DNA of 64,000 nt from Limosilactobacillus alvi (lineage in GTDB: Bacteria; Bacillota; Bacilli; Lactobacillales; Lactobacillaceae): positions 38,146 to 102,145 of the forward strand of contig NZ_JACJJQ010000002.1 of NCBI RefSeq assembly GCF_016900115.1. Direction: 5' to 3'. Both the position numbers and the translations under genes were made by a program. Positions 52,322-61,312 of this stretch are shown piece by piece. The notes under the pieces were generated by a model. It worked only from the letters and a program-made list of their open reading frames with translations. It searched no databases and was not told the origin of the DNA. Each line of letters opens with the position of its first letter. The first letter of the stretch is position 1.

Positions 52322-53899
52322 TTACGATCGTTGATAAACTTTCTTCCCTCGTAGCCAGGTCTCTTTGGCTCGGATGTTTTGAAGTTCTTCATGAGGAACA
52401 GTAAATGGATCGGCCGTTAGAATCACAAAGTCAGCGGCTTTACCAACTTCGAGGGTTCCATTATGGGTGAATTGTCCTAATTGAGCAGCCCATTTCGTAT
52501 AACCAAGGATCGCTTGTGGAACGGTGATCGCTTCTTCAGGATTAACGAGATCCCCGTTTGCGGTCTTCCGTGTGACCGCAGCGTAAATGCTATAAAACGG
52601 GCTATCAGGTTCGTACCATGGAGTACATGGGGCATCTGAACTTAAGGCGGTTAAAGCATTTGTAGTTAACATTGATTTTAGCCGATAAGCTAATTTAAAT
52701 TGTTGCGGTGAGAGATAATTTCGGTAGGATTCATCTTCAGCAAAGAAGAAAATCGGCTGAGTGGCTAAGCCGTATTCCATGGAAGCATCATTCATTTGTT
52801 TTAAAATTTGATCACTTAACAATGAAGCGTGCTCAATCCGAACGGAGGGAGTACCAGTTAACCACGGCTGAAGATCTTTAGTGACGTCTATAACTAATTG
52901 GATAGCAGCATCTCCCATGGCATGAATAGCAATTTGGAGATGATGTTTTTGCGCATATTCAACAGCACGTTCAAGTTTTTGGCGGTTAGTTAATAAGACT
53001 CCCCGTCTGCCAGAAGGATAAGGGGATTTATTGTCAGTAGTCTCCCCAGAAATTGAACCGTCCATAAAGACTTTGATACCAGCAATTCGGAGCTGATCGT
53101 CATCACCAGGAGCTAAAATTTCATCCCCTAGTTCGTCAAAAACATAGTAAATTGATGCCCGAGGTTTGAAGCCAGCCTTGACGGCATCTTGGTATAAGTT
53201 CAGCGAGTCGTATGGGTGAAGCCGGCCCATCATTTCGCCAATGGCAATGATCCCATTTTCAAGATAATGCTGGGAAGAATTTACAAGGTTATTAACATCG
53301 GTTTGATAATTTTGGGCGGACTTAGCCCGGATTAATAATTGACTGGCTGCGACTTCCCGCATAAAGCCATTTGGCCGGCCATCCTCGAAATGACCGATTT
53401 TTCCTCCAACGGGATCAGGCGTGTTTGCGTCAATTCCAGCTAATTCAAGGGCCTTTGAATTACCGACAGAAGAGTGGCAGTCAGAACGGTAAAGAAAGAT
53501 CGGTTGGGTCGTTGAAACTTGATCTAAGTCATCAACTGTTGGAGCGCGGTGTTCAGCTAACTTTGTTTCGTCAAAGCCCCAACCTTCAATCCAAACCCCT
53601 TCACCTTGGCCATACGTAGGGGCACTTTTTAAGGCCGTAATTAACTCGGCGATACTATTAACCTTTGGGGGAGTACAAGCAATCCCGTGTAAAGCATCAG
53701 CGATATATTTGGGGTGAGTGTGGCAGTCGATTAATCCAGGTAAGACAGTTTGACCATGAAGATCAATCGCTGTTCGATCGGTAACTTCATCCTGATTACC
53801 AACCCAAGTAATTTGGCCATGATCAATTGTCATTGCGGTAGCGAAACTAGTTTCGTCAGTCCCAAGAAAGATTTTTGCGTTTGTAATTGTTGTTGTCAT
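52322..53899 (-). CDS. Amidohydrolase family 3 (YtcJ-like)
   Basis: The 525-residue metal-dependent hydrolase has the family-3 motifs GLIDCHTHPKY, IHAMGDAAIQ, RIEHAS and SSDAPCTPWYEP, followed by LEVGKAADFVIL. Relatives include N-substituted formamide deformylase; the natural substrate here is unknown. It begins behind AGGAGAATAATT and is divergent from ppsA. No transporter is adjacent. Confidence 0.9.
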   Translation of the reverse strand: MTTTITNAKIFLGTDETSFATAMTIDHGQITWVGNQDEVTDRTAIDLHGQTVLPGLIDCHTHPKYIADALHGIACTPPKVNSIAELITALKSAPTYGQGEGVWIEGWGFDETKLAEHRAPTVDDLDQVSTTQPIFLYRSDCHSSVGNSKALELAGIDANTPDPVGGKIGHFEDGRPNGFMREVAASQLLIRAKSAQNYQTDVNNLVNSSQHYLENGIIAIGEMMGRLHPYDSLNLYQDAVKAGFKPRASIYYVFDELGDEILAPGDDDQLRIAGIKVFMDGSISGETTDNKSPYPSGRRGVLLTNRQKLERAVEYAQKHHLQIAIHAMGDAAIQLVIDVTKDLQPWLTGTPSVRIEHASLLSDQILKQMNDASMEYGLATQPIFFFAEDESYRNYLSPQQFKLAYRLKSMLTTNALTALSSDAPCTPWYEPDSPFYSIYAAVTRKTANGDLVNPEEAITVPQAILGYTKWAAQLGQFTHNGTLEVGKAADFVILTADPFTVPHEELQNIRAKETWLRGKKVYQRS

Positions 53900-54070
53900 A
53901 ATTATTCTCCTTTGATGGTCTTATTATAAACTCAATTGCGTTGTTAACGCTACCATCCTGGTTGTTAACCGGTGAAAATAAAGCTGTGAAATTAATAATT
54001 TGTAGGCCTAATATACATAAATATAGAAAATGTTAATTGCATTTATGATGGATAGTAATTAAAATAATAA

Positions 54071-54084
54071 TGTAAACGCTGTCA
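54071..54084 (+). promoter_or_regulatory. Perfect cre site ahead of ppsA
   Basis: TGTAAACGCTGTCA matches the CcpA consensus TGWAANCGNTNWCA at all 14 positions. It lies 22 bases before the start codon, downstream of likely promoter boxes, so repression by CcpA on preferred sugars is inferred. Confidence 0.85.
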
Positions 54085-54105
54085 TTGATTAAGGAGGTTT
54101 ATCTC

Positions 54106-56505
54106 ATGGTTGAACGTGAAAATGCCAATGTTTTATGGTTTGATGAACTTCGCCGCAAGGACGTTGACCTTGTTGGGGGAAAATCATCATCACTTGGTGA
54201 AATGACGTCTGCAATGGATGTTCCGGTACCATACGGGTTTGCAACGACGGCCACGGCGTATCGGCGCTTCATGAAGGAAACCGGGATTAATGATCAAGTG
54301 AATGCATTACTAGCGGGGATCAAGGATTACGAAGATGCTGATGAACTGCACGCAACTTGTTCAAAGATTCGGCAAATTATTGTCGACGCCAAGATGCCGG
54401 ACTACCTGGCGGAGGAAATTGAAGATGCCTATAAAGAATTAAGCCAAAAAGTTGGTGAAAAGGATCCATTTGTTGCTATTCGGTCAAGTGCGACTGCTGA
54501 AGACTTGCCAGATGCCTCCTTTGCTGGGCAACAAGAATCATACCTGAATATTAAAGGGGCTAAGGATGTTGTTAAGAAAGTCCAAGAATGTTACGCTTCC
54601 TTATTCACTGATCGAGCAACTTACTATCGGCAAAAGCAAGGGTATCCGCATGAAAAGGTTGCACTTTCGGCAGCGGTTCAAATGATGGTTTTCTCCAAAG
54701 CAGCTGGGATTATGTTCTCAGTCGATGTTACTAATGGGGATGATTCAAAGATCGTGATCGATGGGATTTACGGTTTAGGTGAATACATCGTTCTCGGGAA
54801 GGTTACGCCCGACCACTTTATTGTTGATAAGAAGACGCTGAAGATAGTTGATCGGGAAATTACCACGAAACCGGTTCGTTTGATCCGGAAGCCAGGTAGT
54901 GGGGTCGAACAAGAAGATGTTCCAGCTGACATTAAGGACAAGCCAGTCTTGACGGATGACCAAGTTGAAGAATTAGCGGGTTACGTTAAGAAGGTTGAAG
55001 ACCACTATGGCTGCTACATGGATATGGAATACGCCCTTGACGAACGGACAAATAAGCTTTGGATTGTCCAGGCGCGGCCAGAAACCGTTTGGTCTCGCCG
55101 GAACAAGGAAAAGAAGAATGCTGAGGAGGCGCCAAAGATGTCAGTAGCGGATGCCGAAGTTGTTGTAAAAGGGTTACCGGCTAGCCCCGGTTTAGCTGCT
55201 GGGAAGGCTCACGTAATTGAGAGTCCTGATGATATCGATAACTTCAAGGAAGGTGAAGTATTAGTTACCTTAATGACCTCACCTGATTGGGTTCCGGCCA
55301 TGAAGAAGGCCAAGGCCATTGTTACCAACAATGGGGGAATGACCTGTCATGCGGCGATTGTTTCCCGGGAAATGCAAATTCCATGTATCGTTGGGACCAA
55401 AAGTCGGGGAACTGCGGTTATGGACGTTGTTAAGACTGGTGATGTGATCACGGTTGATGCGAAGAATGGGATCGTTTATAAGGGTGACATCGTTGCTAGC
55501 CTGCAACCAAAGGAAACCAAGCCTACTACTGTTGGAACTACGGTAGCGGCGGCGGAATACTTTGCTCCAACCGCAACGCAAGTTATGATGAACCTGGGAG
55601 ACCCGGAATTAATTGATAAGTATGCAGATTTGCCAGCTGATGGGATTGGTTTGATGCGGGAAGAATTCCTCTGGACTTCTTATATTCATGAACACCCACT
55701 TTACTTAATTGAAAAGGGTGAACCCGAGAAAGTCGTTAATATGCTAGCCGAAGGGATCGCTAAGGTCGCCCGGACAATTGCGCCACGGCCAATGGTCCTT
55801 CGTTTATCCGATTTTAAGTCCAGCGAATACCGGAACTTAAAGGGTGGTGAAAAGTACGAACCAGTGGAACCTGCTGACTTACTCGGTTGGCGAGGGGCTT
55901 CTCGTTACTACGACCCGAAGTATGTTGAAGCTTTTAAGCTCGAACTTGGCGCCGTTAAGAAAGTTCGGAACGAATTTGGCTTGAAGAATCTGAATGTCAT
56001 GATTCCATTCGTACGGACGGTTGAAGAAGCTAAGAAGGTTACTGATATCATGGCGACCGAAGGATTACATCGGAGTGCTGACTTTAAGATCTTTATGATG
56101 GCTGAAATTCCATCGAACATTATCTTAGCTGATCAATTTAATCAATATGTCGATGGATACTCCATTGGTTCAAATGATCTTGCAATGTTAATTCTTGGGT
56201 GTGACCGGAATAACGATACGGTTTCGCGGCTCTTTGATGAACGGAACTTAGCTGTTAAGCGGGCAATCCGTCACTTAATTAAGGTTGCTCATAAGGATGG
56301 CAAGACGGTTTCAATTTGTGGTCAGGCCCCATCAGAATACCCTGAATTCACTGAATTCTTGGTTCAAAGTGGAATTGATTATGTATCGGTTAACCCAGAC
56401 ATGGTAAAGCAAACTAAGCGTAATGTTGCCCATTTTGAACAGCGGATCGTGCTTGACAAAGCTACCGGTCGCGGTCGCCAAGACACAACGGATTATGAGT
56501 GGTAA
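54106..56505 (+). CDS. ppsA: Phosphoenolpyruvate synthase
   Basis: It converts pyruvate and ATP to PEP, AMP and phosphate (gluconeogenic). The 799-residue protein has the ATP-grasp part (VGGKSSSLGEMTSA; AIRSSATAEDLPDASFAGQQESYL), the phosphohistidine domain with GGMTCHAAIVSRE (H415) and the PEP-binding TIM barrel (GIGLMREEFLW; SIGSNDLAMLILGCDRN; CGQAPSEYPEF). ATG 54106 follows AAGGAGG; the ATG at 54085 is upstream of that site. A perfect cre suggests it is off during sugar growth. Confidence 0.95.
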   Translation: MVERENANVLWFDELRRKDVDLVGGKSSSLGEMTSAMDVPVPYGFATTATAYRRFMKETGINDQVNALLAGIKDYEDADELHATCSKIRQIIVDAKMPDYLAEEIEDAYKELSQKVGEKDPFVAIRSSATAEDLPDASFAGQQESYLNIKGAKDVVKKVQECYASLFTDRATYYRQKQGYPHEKVALSAAVQMMVFSKAAGIMFSVDVTNGDDSKIVIDGIYGLGEYIVLGKVTPDHFIVDKKTLKIVDREITTKPVRLIRKPGSGVEQEDVPADIKDKPVLTDDQVEELAGYVKKVEDHYGCYMDMEYALDERTNKLWIVQARPETVWSRRNKEKKNAEEAPKMSVADAEVVVKGLPASPGLAAGKAHVIESPDDIDNFKEGEVLVTLMTSPDWVPAMKKAKAIVTNNGGMTCHAAIVSREMQIPCIVGTKSRGTAVMDVVKTGDVITVDAKNGIVYKGDIVASLQPKETKPTTVGTTVAAAEYFAPTATQVMMNLGDPELIDKYADLPADGIGLMREEFLWTSYIHEHPLYLIEKGEPEKVVNMLAEGIAKVARTIAPRPMVLRLSDFKSSEYRNLKGGEKYEPVEPADLLGWRGASRYYDPKYVEAFKLELGAVKKVRNEFGLKNLNVMIPFVRTVEEAKKVTDIMATEGLHRSADFKIFMMAEIPSNIILADQFNQYVDGYSIGSNDLAMLILGCDRNNDTVSRLFDERNLAVKRAIRHLIKVAHKDGKTVSICGQAPSEYPEFTEFLVQSGIDYVSVNPDMVKQTKRNVAHFEQRIVLDKATGRGRQDTTDYEW

Positions 56506-56788
56506 TGAAGAAAAGCTCCTCGATTAGTTGGTTAGGATAAGCAGAATGCAGGTTGCTTTAGCATCGGCCTTTCGTTCGTCCTGATCCGCTAAGGTCGTGC
56601 TTTGGAGCGAGCCAGCCAACTGGGTTTGGCGTTTGTGAGCCCATGCAAGGCTGAAGCGGTTGGTGCGACTGTCAGGGAAGCAATTACCATTCAGCTACGG
56701 CTTTGACCTTAGTTGCTGAGTAACCTTCGGAGATGCAAAGGAGGCCAGGAAGAAACGTGCGTTTCTTCCTGGCCTCTCTCTTTTTTTA
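56506..56788 (+). repeat. Element A, full copy after ppsA (more diverged)
   Basis: It starts at the ppsA stop. The head keeps GCTCC/GGAGC and GGATAAG/CTGATCC, but the GACGGCCT arm is changed to GATTAGTT. Middle and tail are well conserved. The end hairpin is GAGGCCAGGAAGAAAC/GTTTCTTCCTGGCCTC plus T run. It is convergent with usp, which begins its 3' end 16 bases later. Confidence 0.85.
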
Positions 56789-56803
56789 ATAGATTGTTTT
56801 AAT

Positions 56804-57289
56804 TTACTTTTTCTTTCCAACTTTAATTGGCTTGTTATCAAGGTCTGTCCGAACAACGAGGACGTCACAAATAGCTGTCCGAGTAACGAATTCCGTAACG
56901 GAACCGATTAAGATCCGTTCAACTGCATTTAATCCAGTTGCCCCAATCATAATCAAATCAGCATGTGATTGTTGTGGTACTTCCTTGGCAATTAAGGTCT
57001 TTGGTGCACCATATTCAATGGTGTAGGAAACATTTTCAACCCCTTGTTGCTTTGCGTAATCAATGTATTGTTCCAAGGTCTTTTTGGCTGTCTTGGTAAC
57101 TTGTTCAACCATTGAACTATCAAAACTGGAAATGTTTTGGAAAGCTCGGGTGTCGACAACGTGAAGTAATTGTAATTCAGTGTCGGCCCCATTCCGTTTA
57201 GCAACGGCAACCGCCTTCTTAAAAGCTAATTCAGCTTCCTTTGAACCATCAACGGGAACTAAAATATGATGATATTGTTGAATAGCCAT
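56804..57289 (-). CDS. Universal stress protein UspA family
   Basis: The 161-residue single Usp domain begins HHILVPVDGSKEAELAF and has the ATP-binding motif GATGLNAVERILIGSV (G-2x-G-9x-G-S), so it belongs to the nucleotide-binding subgroup. Its position near rarA and a 6S RNA is the usual lactobacillar arrangement. It starts after AGGGGG. Confidence 0.93.
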   Translation of the reverse strand: MAIQQYHHILVPVDGSKEAELAFKKAVAVAKRNGADTELQLLHVVDTRAFQNISSFDSSMVEQVTKTAKKTLEQYIDYAKQQGVENVSYTIEYGAPKTLIAKEVPQQSHADLIMIGATGLNAVERILIGSVTEFVTRTAICDVLVVRTDLDNKPIKVGKKK

Positions 57290-57364
57290 AAGAACTACCC
57301 CCTTATTTATGAGTTACTTATTTACTTATATTTTATAACGGATTAGGCAATTCGTAAAGGAAGG

Positions 57365-57652
57365 TTATGGTTTTAGTAAAATTGAACTAACCGAAATTGC
57401 CATTAATAATTCTAAGATACAGCCTAGAATCAAAGTCGTAAAAATAATAACAAGATTCATTGTAAAAGCAGCAACTAAGGCTAAAATGGTCATTAGCGCC
57501 AAAATAATCATCCAAATTTTACTAGTTGTTTTAACGGTTTCCGGATGTTTCATCGGCATTCCAAAATACATTTTTTCTTGATGGGTGCGAAAGTAGTTAG
57601 TTTCAATTAAGAAAATCATGGCGCAGATAAAAACTAAAATTCGAATTATCAA
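57365..57652 (-). CDS. Small membrane protein, function unknown
   Basis: The 95-residue protein has three hydrophobic spans (IIRILVFICAMIFLI; WMIILALMTILALVAAF; VIIFTTLILGCILELLMA) and a short polar loop after the first. TTG 57652 is the chosen start because AGGAGG lies seven bases ahead; in-frame codons upstream to 57727 have no site and run into element A. No family is recognised. It lies between usp and the 6S RNA on the same strand. Confidence 0.65.
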   Translation of the reverse strand: MIIRILVFICAMIFLIETNYFRTHQEKMYFGMPMKHPETVKTTSKIWMIILALMTILALVAAFTMNLVIIFTTLILGCILELLMAISVSSILLKP

Positions 57653-57705
57653 AGTATTTCCTCCTAAATTGTAGTAAATGCATTTTAATAGAGAATAATC
57701 AATAA

Positions 57706-57845
57706 AAAGAGCTTGGAGGAAAAGCAAATTTCTTCCAAGCTCTTTTCCATATCTCTACCTGTTACACAGAAACTCAAGTCGAAAACCACGGCTTTCAAAG
57801 ATAAGGCCGAGTAAAAGATTTTACGACTCAACCTGCGTTCAAACT
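57706..57845 (-). repeat. Element A, strongly diverged reversed copy
   Basis: On the minus strand it reads GAACGCAGGTTGA, then GGCTTTGAAAGCCGTGG, GTGTAACAGGTAGAGATATG and AAGAGCTTGGAAGAAA pairing with TTTCCTCCAAGCTCTT plus T5. It resembles the reversed copy at 45655-45861. It follows the 6S RNA and may provide its terminator. Confidence 0.65.
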
Positions 57846-57889
57846 TATTCTCCCTAAATTGTTGGTTAGGCTTATTCCTACTGAATGAC

Positions 57890-58084
57890 TATGTACAAGC
57901 TCCGTTCGTGCCGTTGGTTGTCCGACAGTGTTGACCTGCGTGTAAGACAGGTGGGGTACGGTTGCCAAATGTTCAGCTACCAAGTGAAAAGGCATGCCGG
58001 CAAAATGGTTAACACTAACCCCAAGGTAATAAGACTGTAAGGCAAACCTGCGAGATGGACAATGCGTACACAACAGAACTTCTG
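57890..58084 (-). ncRNA. ssrS: 6S RNA (lacto-usp type)
   Basis: On the minus strand a roughly 195-base RNA folds as one long hairpin with a central bubble, the 6S RNA shape. The closing stem pairs AAGTTC (58081-58076) with the GGAGCTT side (57903-57897), and TTGTCC (58062-58057) pairs with GGACAA (57923-57918). The apical arm pairs GGGGT (58022-58018) with ACCCC (57957-57953). On the 3' side of the bubble a small ACCTG/CAGGT hairpin forms (57952-57934), a known 6S feature. Its location between rarA and usp matches the lacto-usp RNA motif, since regarded as lactobacillar 6S RNA. It would bind the sigma-A RNA polymerase. The exact 3' end is uncertain. Confidence 0.8.
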
Positions 58085-58089
58085 CCATT

Positions 58090-58118
58090 ATCATAGCACA
58101 CGAACATTAATCGGGCAA
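58090..58118 (-). promoter_or_regulatory. Promoter of the 6S RNA
   Basis: On the minus strand TTGCCC (58118-58113) and TATGAT (58095-58090) are 17 bases apart, with an extended TGC before the -10 box. The start is expected near 58083. Confidence 0.8.
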
Positions 58119-58187
58119 TACTTGAAACGGTTACATGAGATGGGATTAAGAAAATGAGTTAATTTTTTGATTCTGTGGATTACCAAA

Positions 58188-59465
58188 CTAGGATTTACCA
58201 CGTTGGGCTTTAAGAAGTTGTAAGTATTGACGCCCATAGGCAACTTCAAATTTACCATTAGTTTTAGGATGATAATATTGGTCTTGCTTGATTGGATCCG
58301 GTAAGTATTGTTGCCGAATCCAATCCTCGGGATAATCATGAGGATATCGGTATTCAGTCCCATGACCGAGTTTGGTAGCTCCCTTATAATGGGCATCTTT
58401 AAGGTAATTTGGAATTGTCCCATAATTTCCCTTAGCAAGCCGTGCCGAAGCAGCGTCAATTGCAGAAATTGCTGAATTTGACTTTGGCGAGAGGCAAAGT
58501 TCAATTACGGCATTAGCAAGCGGGATCCGTGCTTCTGGGAAACCAAGTTGTTGAGCTGCTTGAACTGCTAAAACCGTGCGTTCGCAAGCAGGGGGATTAG
58601 CTAGGCCAACATCTTCATAGGCGATTACCATGAGCCGGCGGGCAATGATTGGTAGATCGCCCATTTCAATTAATCGAGCCAGGTAATGAAGGGCGGCATC
58701 AGTGTCACTTCCCCGAATTGATTTTTGAAAAGCTGAGATAACGTCATAATGAGCATCGCCATTTTTATCACCAGTAATTTGCCGTTTTTGGAGACTATCA
58801 GTGATTACCTCAGTAGTAAGATGAATTACGCCGTCATCGCTTGGAGCAGTTGAACGAGCTGCCAATTCAAGACCATTTAAAGCTGAGCGTAAATCACCGT
58901 TGGCAGTTAGGATTAATTGTTGCTTGGCTTCCGCAGTCAAGGCCAAGTTCATCTTTCCTAGGCCACGTTCTCGATCAGTAACAGCCCGGTCAATGGCCTG
59001 GATCATGTCATTGGTCGTCAAAGGCTTAACTTCAAAAATTTGGGTTCGTGATCGAATTGCTGGATTAATTGTAATATAGGGATTTTCGGTGGTGGCCCCA
59101 ATTAGGATAATGCGGCCATTTTCGAGATGGGGTAAAAGAAAATCTTGCTTTGTCTTATCGAGACGGTGGATTTCATCTAATAAGAGAATCACCGTACCGG
59201 ATAGTTTGGCTTCTTCAGCGACGACTTGTAGGTCTTTTTTGGTATCAGTGGCAGCATTTAAGGTTCGCAAAGCATATTTTGTTGATCCAGCAATTGCACT
59301 GGCAATGCTGGTTTTACCGGTTCCCGGAGGGCCATAAAGAATCATTGAAGAAAGCATATGAGCCTGGACCATACGCCAAATAATTTTTCCAGGACCAATA
59401 AGATGTTGCTGGCCAACAACTTCAGTTAATGAGCGTGGTCGCATACGAAAAGCAAGTGGTTGCAA
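58188..59465 (-). CDS. rarA: Replication-associated recombination protein RarA (MgsA)
   Basis: The 425-residue clamp-loader-like AAA+ ATPase starts QPLAFRMRPRSLTEVVGQQHLIG. It has Walker A GPPGTGKTS, Walker B LLLDEIHRL, TTENPY (sensor 1) and the C-terminal tetramerisation region ending in YPHDYPEDWIRQQYLP. It acts at stalled replication forks. The start is TTG 59465, seven bases after GAAAGGAG; upstream codons lack a site. Confidence 0.94.
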   Translation of the reverse strand: MQPLAFRMRPRSLTEVVGQQHLIGPGKIIWRMVQAHMLSSMILYGPPGTGKTSIASAIAGSTKYALRTLNAATDTKKDLQVVAEEAKLSGTVILLLDEIHRLDKTKQDFLLPHLENGRIILIGATTENPYITINPAIRSRTQIFEVKPLTTNDMIQAIDRAVTDRERGLGKMNLALTAEAKQQLILTANGDLRSALNGLELAARSTAPSDDGVIHLTTEVITDSLQKRQITGDKNGDAHYDVISAFQKSIRGSDTDAALHYLARLIEMGDLPIIARRLMVIAYEDVGLANPPACERTVLAVQAAQQLGFPEARIPLANAVIELCLSPKSNSAISAIDAASARLAKGNYGTIPNYLKDAHYKGATKLGHGTEYRYPHDYPEDWIRQQYLPDPIKQDQYYHPKTNGKFEVAYGRQYLQLLKAQRGKS

Positions 59466-59469
59466 GAGA

Positions 59470-59928
59470 TTACTCCTTTCGATGGTGTAGTCGATCCCAA
59501 AGCGAATTTTTATGCGGATGATCAGCTTGAGAAACATTGTTAGGGTATAGTTTGGCAATATCAACCTCGGCTAGGTTAACGGCCGTTGAAGCAGTAATTA
59601 CGATTGCCAAGCTTTCAGGCGTTATTTGGTACTCTGATCCCGTTTTTAGGGTGAAATTAACCTGATGCTGGGCGGCAACCCGCAAATATGGGCGAATTAG
59701 CCGATCATCAAGGTTACCATTGATGAGAACGAGCCGGTCAGCGCTCTTAACAATCTCTTTTTCGAAAACTGGAAGCCAATCAGTTGAGAGTTGCGTGACC
59801 TTGATCGTTAAATAAACTCGTTCTCGGAAAGTTCCTAAGTATTTTCGTTTTTCAACCGCTTTGAGTTCTGGGACCCCATACAAACTTGCGTTAAGATGTT
59901 GTTCTAATTTAGATTCACCTTGTGGCAT
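59470..59928 (-). CDS. DUF1694 (YueI) family protein
   Basis: The 152-residue protein has the DUF1694 pattern: LNASLYGVPELKAVEKRKYLGTFRERV at the N terminus, ADRLVLINGNL and a hydrophobic IVITASTAVNLAEVDI segment. The function is unknown. It ends four bases from the rarA start, suggesting coupling, an association seen elsewhere in Lactobacillales. Its ATG follows AAAGGATC. Confidence 0.88.
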   Translation of the reverse strand: MPQGESKLEQHLNASLYGVPELKAVEKRKYLGTFRERVYLTIKVTQLSTDWLPVFEKEIVKSADRLVLINGNLDDRLIRPYLRVAAQHQVNFTLKTGSEYQITPESLAIVITASTAVNLAEVDIAKLYPNNVSQADHPHKNSLWDRLHHRKE

Positions 59929-60057
59929 TTTAAGATCCTTTCATTTTGAAAAAGTTTGCTCTTATTGTATCATTTTCGGGAATTTCAGCCAAAAGAAGCT
60001 CTTATTTTATTAGCTAGAGATGTGGTAAAGTATGAAATAATATGAGGGGGAGTTGAA

Positions 60058-61156
60058 ATGAAAAAATTTTGGAAAATAATGGGCATCATTATTTTATGTT
60101 TGGCCGGAATGGTTGCCGGATATGTGGTTTATTTACAAGCAACTTACTACCAGATTCCTGACCATCAAATTTTGGAGGTAAAAAATCCCCAAAAGAGTGA
60201 GTTAAAGGTTGGTAAATCATATACAGCTACGACATATAATATTGGCTTTGGGGCTTATAACCGGCACTACTCTTTCTTTATGGACGCTGGCGAAACAAAA
60301 AATGGACATCATACGCGTGGAAAATATGGGACGGCCGTAAGTAAGCACGCAGAAATCCGATCGACAAATTATGCGTTAAAGGTAGTTGAAAGCCAACATC
60401 CAGATTTCGCCTTATTTCAAGAAATTGATACGAATTCAACCCGATCATTTCATGTAAATCAAGTTCAACGAGCCCAACAGGAATTTCCAAATTTAGCAAG
60501 CGTCTTTGCTTTAAATTTCCATTCTGGTTATTTAGCGGTTCCCCTGAATAATCCGCACGGAAAAGTTCGGTCGGGATTATTAACGCTTGCCGGTTACCAA
60601 ATACAAAAAGCAGAGCGCCGTCAATATCCAGTTTCAAGCCACTTTATCGAAAAATTTGTTGACCTCGACCGGGCCTTTGCGGTTTTGACGTTCCCGGTTG
60701 AGAATGGTCACAAGTTAATTTTAATTAACTCCCATATGTCGGCATATGATAAAGGTGGAAAGATGCGGGCTGCCCAATTAAAGCTGTTAACTCATGTCAT
60801 GAAGCAAGCTCGTGCAAAGGGTGATTATGTAATTGTCGGCGGTGATTTTAACCATGCTTTAGGGAATAAGATCATGACTCACTTTAAAACTAATCAAAAG
60901 ATTCCAGCATGGGTTTCAAAACTAGATAATCGAGACCTTCCAGCTGGATTTAAGATTGTTCGGGCTGATAATTATTGGACAACACCTACGGTTCGGGGGG
61001 ACCGATACACCATATCACCCGGGAAAAACGTATACGACAGTCGTCGATGGTTTTATTGTCTCAGATAATGTACAAGCTAAAGCTCATAATATCCAAACCA
61101 ACTTTAAAGAAACAGACCACAATCCAGTAAAATTAACTTTTCAATTAATTCCTTAA
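60058..61156 (+). pseudogene. Endonuclease/exonuclease/phosphatase family protein, frameshifted at a G6 run
   Basis: The first 310 or so codons encode an N-terminal membrane helix (IIILCLAGMVAGYVVYL) and an EEP domain with TTYNIGFGAY, FQEID, NSHMS and GGDFNH. The frame then shifts at GGGGGG (60995-61000) and stops at 61066-61068. In the next frame the rest of the fold continues (GTDTPYHPGKTYTTVVDGFI ... ETDHNPVKLTF) to 61156. Five Gs would restore a roughly 365-residue protein including the catalytic C-terminal D-H. It may be a mutation, a phase-variable tract or a sequencing error. Confidence 0.85.
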
Positions 61157-61312
61157 GAAAATCTATGAAAATCGGTATTTATCGGATATCAGTCGATAGA
61201 ATGGTTGTAAATACAATTGAAAATTAAACAAAAAATGGTAAGTTAGAAGATGAATCTCAAGAGAAAGTCGACAAAAATTATTAAATAATCCTCCCAAAGG
61301 GGTGACAACAAA

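Noticed and set aside
57653-57727. A longer N terminus for the 95-residue membrane protein
   Set aside because: These codons lie in the end of a diverged element A copy and its terminator, and AGGAGG lies only before TTG 57652.
58091-58504. A 137-codon minus-strand frame overlapping the end of rarA
   Set aside because: It is a frame shadow of rarA running into the 6S promoter.
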